This document shows, in pieces, positions 56,621 through 64,000 of a stretch of DNA of 64,000 bases. The DNA is from Megamerina dolium. Its lineage: Eukaryota; Arthropoda; Insecta; Diptera; Megamerinidae. The DNA lies in the NCBI GenBank assembly GCA_963854835.1, contig OY978525.1, forward strand, positions 3,615,501 to 3,679,500. The letters are read 5' to 3'. The position numbers and the translations under genes are program-made. Every line of letters begins with the position of its first letter. The first letter of the stretch is position 1. Under the pieces are notes generated by a model. It ran no database searches and was not told the DNA's origin. It was given only the letters and a program-made list of their open reading frames with translations.

Positions 56621-58145
56621 AAATTCTTTTTCTATTTAATTACATTACTATAATTTAATCGTAGCGTTAAATTCTTGGTAATTTTCATTAATTCGGTGGT
56701 TATTTTAATTACGTCCACACCTTTCGTTACAAATTCATTGACACATGCATATTAACACCCAATTGAATCGCCACCCATATAAATAGCTCTATAATAAACA
56801 TGGCATACGAAACAAACGAGATTGTCAAAGCCAGCTGTTGGTCTCGTTGAGTTGTTATTTCCCATTAATTTGTTTAATTTCAGATACTGGGTTTTTTTTT
56901 CTTTAAACTATTTGCACTTAGCTGGCAATAATGTATTCATTATCCAATTTATGGAAAATAGTCATGTAGTTTTTAATCTCATGAAAAATTTTCAATCAGT
57001 TGGCAATTCTTCTTACAATAGAAAATGTTTATGAAAAAGCTTCTAAAAGAGCTGTGTGACACAGTTGATAGGTCCTTCCCCTGCTTCCACCAAAAGGGTT
57101 ATTTTCAATTAAATATTCCCTTTATTCGAATTATGGTCGTCAGGATTGTTGCCTTCGTGCTACAACAACAATTTTGTGTAAATTGATTTTATTGTTTGAG
57201 AAACACATACTTTTGATAGAGAAGCACAAAGGAAATTTCCTTATACTTTTCATTCTCATATATGACATCGCGAAAATAGTTTATTAATTATTATTAGTAT
57301 TTAATCATTTATTTAATATATATTTTATAAATGAAATTAAGATTTATTCTTGATTAAAAATTATTTATGGAATTATAAAAATATTTTGAAAAATTGTAAA
57401 TAAATTTCCTATTTTTAAGTATCTAAGTATTTAAGTAAATAAATGACGTCCATTTCTAATAAACAACGTAATAAAAATGTTACAAATTGTGACCTCATTT
57501 TAATTGATTTCGATAATGGGGTTGGCATTACTTACCTTAAACACATTCAATTCACCTCCACATATGTGGTGAGTTTCAATTCACTGAAAATTTATTAAAT
57601 TAATATGAAACTTGAAACACTGCAGTTTTGTTCGAACTTCGAAAGAACGAAATAGAATTGAAATCAAAAATTGAATTCCAAAAAGATAAAATGGCGAAAT
57701 CACGTGGGTAAATCGTTCAGAAATCAAAATCTGTAAACAAAAATTATGTCTTAGAAAAACTAGAATAAAATAAATTAGTACCTATTGTAGATTTCACAAT
57801 TAACTAAAATGAGAAGGGAAATTTCTATAAGGCTTACATTTGAGCTCCTTTTGTTTAAATATGTTTTGAATTTATATTTTCAAAGTAATAAATCAAAAAA
57901 AAAACTTAACCTCAAACAATTTGCTATAAATATGTATTCGTATGTATTTTATTGTTTAAAATAAATATACAGCAAAAATGTTTATTTTCATTGATCTATT
58001 TTATTCGACATTCTGCTAATTGCATTAGTGTAGAAGAATATGCATACAATATAAATATATAATATATAATATTTATATAGATTCTACTAATGAAATTCCT
58101 AAAAATCACAGCATCAACAATTGTTTTTAGTTTTCCATAATTTAA
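56621..58145. other. Intergenic, no gene; SINE fragment
   Basis: AT-rich DNA. A degraded piece of the SINE body lies at about 56995-57100 (TTGGCAATTCTTCTTACAAT, AAGCTTCTAAAAGAGCTGTG). Nothing else is recognised. Confidence 0.5.
56995..57100 (+). mobile_element. SINE body fragment
   Basis: Matches the middle of the tRNA-derived SINE (CAGTTGGCAATTCTTC, GAAAAAGCTTCTAAAAGAGC, GTGTGACA, AGGTCCTTCC). Head and tail are absent. Confidence 0.55.
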
Positions 58146-58509
58146 AGGTGCCGTAGCTCAGTGGTTAGTGTGTTGCCCTTCTGATCTGTATGTCGTTTGT
58201 TCAATCCTCAGCTAAAGCATAACAAATTTAATATCGAATAGATTTGTCTTTCGAACGGTACCCACCTGTAGGCAAGCAATTGACAATTCTTCCGACTGTA
58301 ACAAATTGCCATGGAAAAGCTTCTAAAAGAACTTTGTGACAAAGCTCAGAAAAAGTGATGTCACAAGTGTTCTGCCGTTCGGAACCGGCTAAAATAAGTA
58401 GGTCCCTTCTAATACTGTCCAAAATTTAACACGCACAACAATAATGGAAGAGAAGCTCGGCCAAAAAGCTCTTCGGGTTATATAAGTGCCACATATTTAT
58501 TTTTTTTTT
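58146..58509 (+). mobile_element. tRNA-derived SINE, copy 4, near full length
   Basis: Starts GGTGCCGTAGCTCAGTGGTT (box A), box B TTGTTCAATCCTCAG, body TCGAACGGTACCCACCTGTA and GTTCTGCCGTTCGGAACCGG, end GTGCCACATATTTATTTTTT. The box B region has drifted more than in copy 2. I could not settle a target-site duplication. Confidence 0.85.
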
Positions 58510-59759
58510 ATGGGTTCAGTTCTTTGGCACTGGGAACTTCTTTCCTCGAGAAAACATCTGTTTACAGTAATGAAAATTATGTAGACGTCCTCGTTCGCTT
58601 CCATCACCTTACTGACGAGCTCGAGGTATCGAAAAAACAAATTTTCGTGCAGGATTGCAGCGAGGTATTATGCATAATGTAATCAATGAAATGACAGCCA
58701 GTAAAGCTAATTGTAGATTTATAGTTAGCAAATACGCCACAAATAGGAGATATCATTGTTATAAATTAAATACTTTTGAAACTTTAGGAGATCCCAATTC
58801 AATGAAGATACCGGTACGATAGCATTTTAATACATTTTCACAATTTTTTAAACAACAAAAATTCTCGAGCTATTGGAAATTAACAAATTTAGGTTAGGCT
58901 AATCCTGCCTTCCTCGACCTATTAGTATAATAATTTTTCTGCCATCTAGTGAAATATAAATTCTCCGTAAATTCAAAAGGCGATCGCTCTAACCGCACCA
59001 AAAACTGGCGTATAACGAGATATTATTATACTTATATTGGCCGTCCTTAAGTGTCCGTATAGGTACTGGAGTACTTACCAAGAAAGCCACACTCTTTCGG
59101 GTTTCTTTTCCAGAGCACTCCAACTCATAGTGAGCATATAAAACACTCATAAACGTTCCGAAAACCCCCAGAAAATAGCGTGGTATTCAATTAAACTGAT
59201 CGATCAGAAAGAACACTTTCGAGTCTTTTCTGAATAATTTTTAAAAGAGCTTTAAAAAACTTCCGAAATTAATTTTTTCAGTCATAAAATCGAAAGCTCC
59301 AAAGTTTTACTTACTTTTGAGTGTTTTAAAAGCAACATTCCTATTTTCACACATGCAGTGTGTTCGTTGAGGGAGAGAACAACCAACGAATAATAATAAT
59401 TGATATGTACAAGTGAACGGCAGTCATCCATGCTTTATAATCTGACAGCAAATGATCATGTTTGTGCTTTTGTATTACTAAGCGCTCGCATGGTCGTGTC
59501 AGACACACGCGCTCAGTGAGCTTTATTTCTTAAAACTCCATTTAGAGTCAGTTAGGCATCATTTTTACGAGCGCTCTGAAAACGCTCTTTAGTTTCAGAC
59601 TTTTAGGATTCCGTTTTATGAGTGCTCATATTCTGGTTCGCTGGGTATATACACTGGGTTGCCGATTTTATGCACCTGAGAGTAAATTTAAGTAAAAAAC
59701 TTATTGATCTGATTGAGATTTCGCTTCAACTTTAGTTGCAATATATAGTTTGGACCTTG
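58510..59759. other. No gene recognised
   Basis: Mixed-composition DNA without conserved frames. Around 59060-59640 there are several GAGCACTC / GAGTGCTC words on both strands (near 59113, 59147, 59619) that may belong to a degraded inverted-repeat element, but I could not define ends. Confidence 0.45.
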
Positions 59760-60540
59760 TCAAACTGTGTGGAATGCGATATCATACAAATGTCCACCAC
59801 AGAACTCCTTGCAGAACTAGATTCTGATTGATCGAAGGTAATTTTCGAAGATTTATGGACAATAACTCAGCGATAACTTGACGAATATTCATTTTCCACG
59901 CGTCAATAGTTTTATTATTGCCTACATAAACACGATTCTTTGCAAACTCCAAATGACGCGATCTTGGTGACCAACCCACATCACCAACACATGAAATTAT
60001 ACGTCCTGGGTATTTCTCTCGCAATAACGCCAAAACAGCTAGTGCTGTGTGAAATGTTTCACACTGTCCCACATGTCGTCCACATCAACGTCTTTAATTT
60101 TGGACAAAAAACGGCAATCATCTAGCTATATAGATAAGAATTGATTGTATCGGTTGCAAATTTGCCATTCTCGTAGAAGTACGGATCCATGACATCTCCC
60201 CCAGACCTAAAATTGCACACCAAATTATAACACTTGGAGCATGTAATGATCTTTTGACAGCTATATCGATGAGAATTGACTGCGTCGGTTGCAACTTCGT
60301 AATTCTTGTAGAAATACGACACAATGATATCTTCCACAACCAAAAATTGCACATCATACTATGACGTTTGAAGCATATGGTGGTATTTATACCGTTATAT
60401 CGATGAGAATTGACTGCGTCGGTTGCACCTTCATCATTTTTGTAGAAGTACGGACAAATAACAGCTCCCAAGACGAAAAATTCCACACCATATATTGCCT
60501 TTCTGGGCATATAATGGTCTTTCGACATTCACTTGAGAGT
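59760..60540 (-). pseudogene. Mariner-like transposase pseudogene with tandemly triplicated segment
   Basis: Reading minus, the distal part contains DVDDMW at 60080-60100, then HTALAVLALLREKYPGRIIS, VGDVGWSPRS, KNRVYVGNNKTIDAWKMNIR and VLQGVLWWTFV. These are decayed versions of the blocks seen at 9310-9690, with the CDLTPLDYF region partly deleted. The upstream part (60121-60530) consists of about three copies of a 134-bp unit, each encoding a decayed form of the transposase stretch before the second Asp (PYFYKNDEGATDAVNSHRYN and variants). No element ends were identified. Confidence 0.7.
60121..60530. repeat. Tandem repeat, 134-135-bp period, about three copies
   Basis: CGGTTGCA occurs at 60151, 60286 and 60420 in otherwise matching context (GAGAATTGACTGCGTCGGTT, TTTTTGTAGAAGTACGGA, AAAATTGCACACCA-type blocks). 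Periods are 135 and 134 bp. The unit is a piece of mariner transposase. Confidence 0.85.
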
Positions 60541-62041
60541 TCTTACTACCCCATAGATGTGAGAATTTAATTTCTTTACGTATCCACCAAGCGAAAAATT
60601 AGGAGAGCAGAAAAATTTGTTTAAAAAATCGTCATCATTATCATTTCGTTCGTCAACTGGGTTCAATTTTTGTGCGAGTCAATAAATTCTGAATTTTAGA
60701 TGATGGATAGGCCGTAAGACATCTGTTTCAAAGTTTTGCACAATTCTGCCTATGACGATTATGTAGATCATAATCTTTCAGAGCAATTGCCACATATTTA
60801 CCTAGAAATTTTTGTGGAATTAAACTGGAAACCTAAGGAGATAAAACAAATTATCACAATAATCATAAACAAGTGTTGCTTACACATATTTATATGCATT
60901 TACGCATGTATTATTAATTATAATGTAATCGTTTATTAAATCATAAATCAATTCAGTACTTCTTTACATATATGTACATACAAAGTATGTATGTACATAA
61001 AATTTTATATATGTAATAACATAACTAATTATTTGATTAATAATTGAGAACATATTTGTGTGGGTGTGGGTGTATGTGGTGATATTGTATTTTATCATAC
61101 CTACAATTATCAACTATTTGTAATTATGTTCACGATAGTTAACTGAAAAGATCGATGAGTGTATTGTAATCATTCTTGGCAACCTTACTAACTAAAAGCT
61201 TAAAACTCATTACGAAAACTTTAAAAAAAATGTACATACACATACACACTCGCACAGTCAAACATACAAACACAATCACTTATTGAAAAATAAAAACAAT
61301 TACATATTTGTATTATTCTATATTCATTTTACAAGTTAACATTGTGATACACATTTTTCCAACAACAACGACATCATTCGTTTCACCGTTAATCCATGGA
61401 TTTTTTTGGTCGCCACAATTTTTATAGTCAATTATTCATGTGAATAATCCAAATGTACTACGCACTTTGTTGTTATGTTATGTTATGTTAATACTATGTT
61501 ATGTTAATCATTAACAGAATATTACAAAAATAATGTTAATCTATGTCATTTATCATGTAAACGTTTACAGGGAAAATAAACATAACTAGTGCACGTATAC
61601 TTGCACACAAAGAAATTACATTTAAACAAAAAGTTGAAATTTTAAAGTAAAATTCAATAATTAATTATATACACATACATAAAAACACGTTCACGCAAAC
61701 TATAATAAAATCAAATGAATGAATGAATGAAAATAATGAAAAAAAATTATTACTATAAATTATTGCCAAGGTAAATACAAGAAAAACAAACATAACTTCT
61801 TTCATTTAACAATACACATGCTACTTCTTCTTCTGAATTCATCTTCCATGTCTTTTTTGCTTTTGTTTCTTCTCAAATATAATATTAAATTAAATAAATT
61901 CTATACATTACATATGGAATTATATTATAATTATTTTCTTAAATTATATATTTGAAAAATAAAAATAGAAAATCATATTTAAAAAAAAAATACAATAAAA
62001 TAAAACCAATATGATGTGGCCCTCTACTAGCATGAAACAAT
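60541..62041. other. No gene recognised; 3' flank of the minus-strand gene
   Basis: AT-rich DNA with TATGT-type repeats (61470-61500: TTATGTTATGTTATGTTA) and a palindromic TACATATATGTACATAC segment near 60964-61000. It probably includes the 3' UTR of the gene ending at 62042. Confidence 0.5.
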
Positions 62042-63890
62042 TTAATCGTCAATTAAAATTGTATCACCCGAAATATTTGTAGATGCAGCAGCCGCAGCAT
62101 TAACTACTGATTTCGGAAATTTAATTTTTTTAAGGCCACCACCTTCATTGTTCAAACCAACAGCATATTTTGTTATTATTGGCTTTTTCCTTATTGTTTT
62201 TACTGCTGATGCTTCCGTTGTTGTTACTGTTGTTGCGGTTGTTGTTGTTGTGGTTGTTGTGGTTACAGTTCTAGTGGTTCCTGATGATCCTGCTACTGCT
62301 ACTGTTGATGATGGTGCTGTTGTTGTTGTTGTTGTTGTTGTTGCTGCTGTCATTAACAATGGGCGTTGCTAAAATATAGAAAATTATAGTTGAATTATTT
62401 ACACAATAATGCATTTTATATGTCTACCAATTTCTTAAACGTAAAATTCGTAAACTATTTTTATATATGTATTATATGTTGGATTTAAACTGTATGGAGC
62501 AAAATTTGTACTTTAAAAATAAAAGAAATTAATATGTGACACTTATAAGTCCCGAAGGACTATTTGGCCGAGCTTTTAATCTGCAATTTTAACTTTACTC
62601 AGTGAAAAATATAAAATTTGGAATGCTAGAAATCAATTTCTTCCCAAAGAGCCATACAGAAATGTAGTTTTTTGCAAAACCTTATATTTTATACGAAAGC
62701 GGCCGTAAGAAGCGAACATATGTTGAGAGGTAATTGTATTCAGAGAAGATGCTGAGGACGAAAACTGAATAGTTTATCCCTGTAGGGACGATCCCTGGGG
62801 AGCTATGGGGTGATATGTTAATTTTCATATGTTTTGAAAATCGATAAATAACCCCAGGAATAGCACCTAGAGCCCCTTGATGAAATTAATTACTGACCAT
62901 ATAAAATGTTCACCCCGAACGTTTCCTCCGAACATGATTTTACCCCCCACCTCAACCCCATAAAAGCACACCCATACAGAATGGTATGGAAAAAACATCA
63001 AAAAAATCCACGAAATGCCTCTAGGAAGGTGAAATGTATCATCCCTCCTCTATTAATTTTTCTTCAACATTTCCTCTGAAAATTAAAAAATCACACTCAA
63101 ATGTACATCCATTAATGAAACTGTGTGGCTTGAAGACCGATTTGCTTCTCAGGGTCACGTTTTTTTACGAAAGAATGGGTATGGAGCTGTTTATCTCGAA
63201 AACAGGAAGGTGGTAGTAGATATATTTGGCGTTTTTGTTATTCGTGTAGCGCCTATGGAAAAATTTACTTAAAAAGTAATGATTTTTTCTCTTTTTTCGT
63301 ATCGCAGCGCCCTCTGCTGAGAGAAAATTAAAAAATAATCCCAGATTCTGATTCCTCGACCCAGATACTCAAAACATGATGAATGAAAAACCTAAATGGA
63401 ATGAGAATAACGCCAAACTGTACTTTGAGGCACTCCCTCTTTTCGGCAAGAATATGCTGATCAGGATCAAAAATGCTTACCTCACAGTTTAATCAGTTTG
63501 TCAATTTACTGAGAAAATTCTAGTAAAAGTAGTAGAAATTGAAAGTAACTGTACATTTCTCCAAGTTGTTGGCATATCGAAACAATTTTTGAGACCACAA
63601 AAGATTCGTAATATTACGCTAATGTTGCCAACCACGCGAAATTAATATCTTATTACGTTTTTATTCTGTAAAGGCTTAATTCTTATACGAATCAACCTTT
63701 TGGACTTTGCAATTCTTATATTTTATAGTTAAATCGATTATAACTTACATTATTTTGTGAGACGTCATTAGCTGATTTACCGGTTATCTGGATTTTGCTC
63801 GGCACCTGCATACTGATACGGTCCTGATGGAAAAATTTCCATTCCACTGGTAACTTGCCAATTAGCTGAGGATGCTCCTTGCGCACATGT
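62042..63890 (-). CDS. Last two exons of an unidentified gene (partial)
   Basis: Exon at 63890-63749 (acceptor TTATAG, donor AAT|GTAAGT) encodes HVRKEHPQLIGKLPVEWKFF and on to KSANDVSQNN. The final exon 62368-62042 (acceptor ATTTTAG) continues in phase 0 with QRPLLMTAA, a long Thr-rich tract encoded by a GTT/TGT microsatellite (minus ACA), then VKTIRKKPIITKYAVGLNN, GLKKIKFPKSVV and the C-terminus GDTILIDD. HVRKEHP resembles the end of a C2H2 zinc finger (H-x3-H), so a zinc-finger protein is possible. ILIDD fits a SUMO-interaction motif. Upstream exons lie beyond the window; the family is not identified. Confidence 0.65.
62640..63060. repeat. 'CTCTAAG' repeat copies, both orientations
   Basis: Plus-type blocks 'ATACGAAAGCGGCCGTAAG' and 'TAGGGACGATCCCTGGGGAGC' are followed by minus-type blocks 'AATAGCACCTAGAGCCCC', 'GTTTCCTCCGAACATGATTT', 'ACCCCCCACCTCAACCCC' and 'GCCTCTAGGAAGGTGAAATG'. 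Confidence 0.55.
63110..63330. repeat. Segment shared with the 39.8-kb fold-back
   Basis: GGCTTGAAGACCGATTTGCT, CTCAGGGTCACG, ACGAAAGAATGGG and ATCTCGAAAACAGGAAGG closely follow the order of blocks in the inverse of 39770-39850. Plus-strand translation is open for about 45 codons, but I recognise no family. Confidence 0.5.
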
Positions 63891-64000
63891 CTATAAGAGT
63901 GTTTGTAAAATTAAAGGAGTTCATGAATAAATTTCTATAGAATACGATTTAATTTTTAAACAAAGATTTTAATAATGATTACAATTAATATTCAAAAATA

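Larger units (their letters stand above)
62369..63748. other. Intron of the unidentified gene, with repeats
   Basis: This 1.38-kb intron contains a minus-oriented SINE tail scrap (about 62549-62575, inverse of AGCTCGGCCAAATAGTCCTT), CTCTAAG repeat monomers (about 62640-63060) and a segment at 63110-63330 related to the fold-back at 39760-39850. The donor and acceptor are the two splice sites described for the gene. Confidence 0.55.

Noticed and set aside
59060..59640. Inverted-repeat transposon suggested by GAGCACTC/GAGTGCTC words
   Set aside because: Could not define paired ends, target duplications or internal coding; the words are too short to support a call.
62148..62372. Plus-strand Val-rich frame
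   Set aside because: It is the antisense of the Thr-rich microsatellite in the final exon of the minus-strand gene.

Overview
The window looks like nuclear DNA of a higher fly (Diptera, Schizophora). It is AT-rich, has spliced genes with GT-AG introns, and is crowded with insect-type transposable elements. A tephritid-like fly is my best guess from the repeat style, but nothing in the sequence fixes the genus. All products are inferred from conceptual translation and remembered family motifs; no search was run.

Layout. Bases 1-25,300 hold no host gene I can recognise. They contain transposon remnants: an internally deleted mariner-like element (5877-6937), a LINE RNase H fragment (8440-9300), a second mariner-like pseudogene (9310-9690), a nearly intact Tc1-like transposon whose transposase has a 56-bp intron (11391-13035), and a short mariner derivative (20043-20811). 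They also contain several copies of a tRNA-derived SINE, a hAT-type MITE, and tandem arrays of an unnamed 'CTCTAAG' repeat. A full-length Jockey-type LINE with two intact overlapping ORFs lies on the minus strand at about 25302-29824.

Bases 31,689-49,103 (plus strand) are one gene: an acid lipase of 405 residues in five exons. Introns 1 and 2 are 2.2 kb and 13.8 kb and are filled with repeats. Intron 2 carries two closely matching, oppositely oriented copies (40015-42217 and 46695-48271) of a DINE/Helentron-like element with a tandem core of about 150-bp monomers.

Bases 50,194-56,600 (minus strand) are the conserved gene block: a UBE3C-type HECT ubiquitin ligase (eight exons, 1138 residues), then a cytosolic 5'-nucleotidase III (three coding exons, 318 residues). 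The lipase and the ligase converge, with about 1.1 kb between their stop codons. The right end (62,042-63,890, minus) holds the last two exons of an unidentified gene whose product has a Thr-rich stretch and ends in a SUMO-interaction-like tail.

The host genes do not form a pathway; they are ordinary neighbours. The interest of the window is in its mobile DNA: nested insertions, a young inverted DINE-like pair inside a gene, a SINE family with a clear tRNA head, and a tandemly triplicated piece of a dead mariner transposase.
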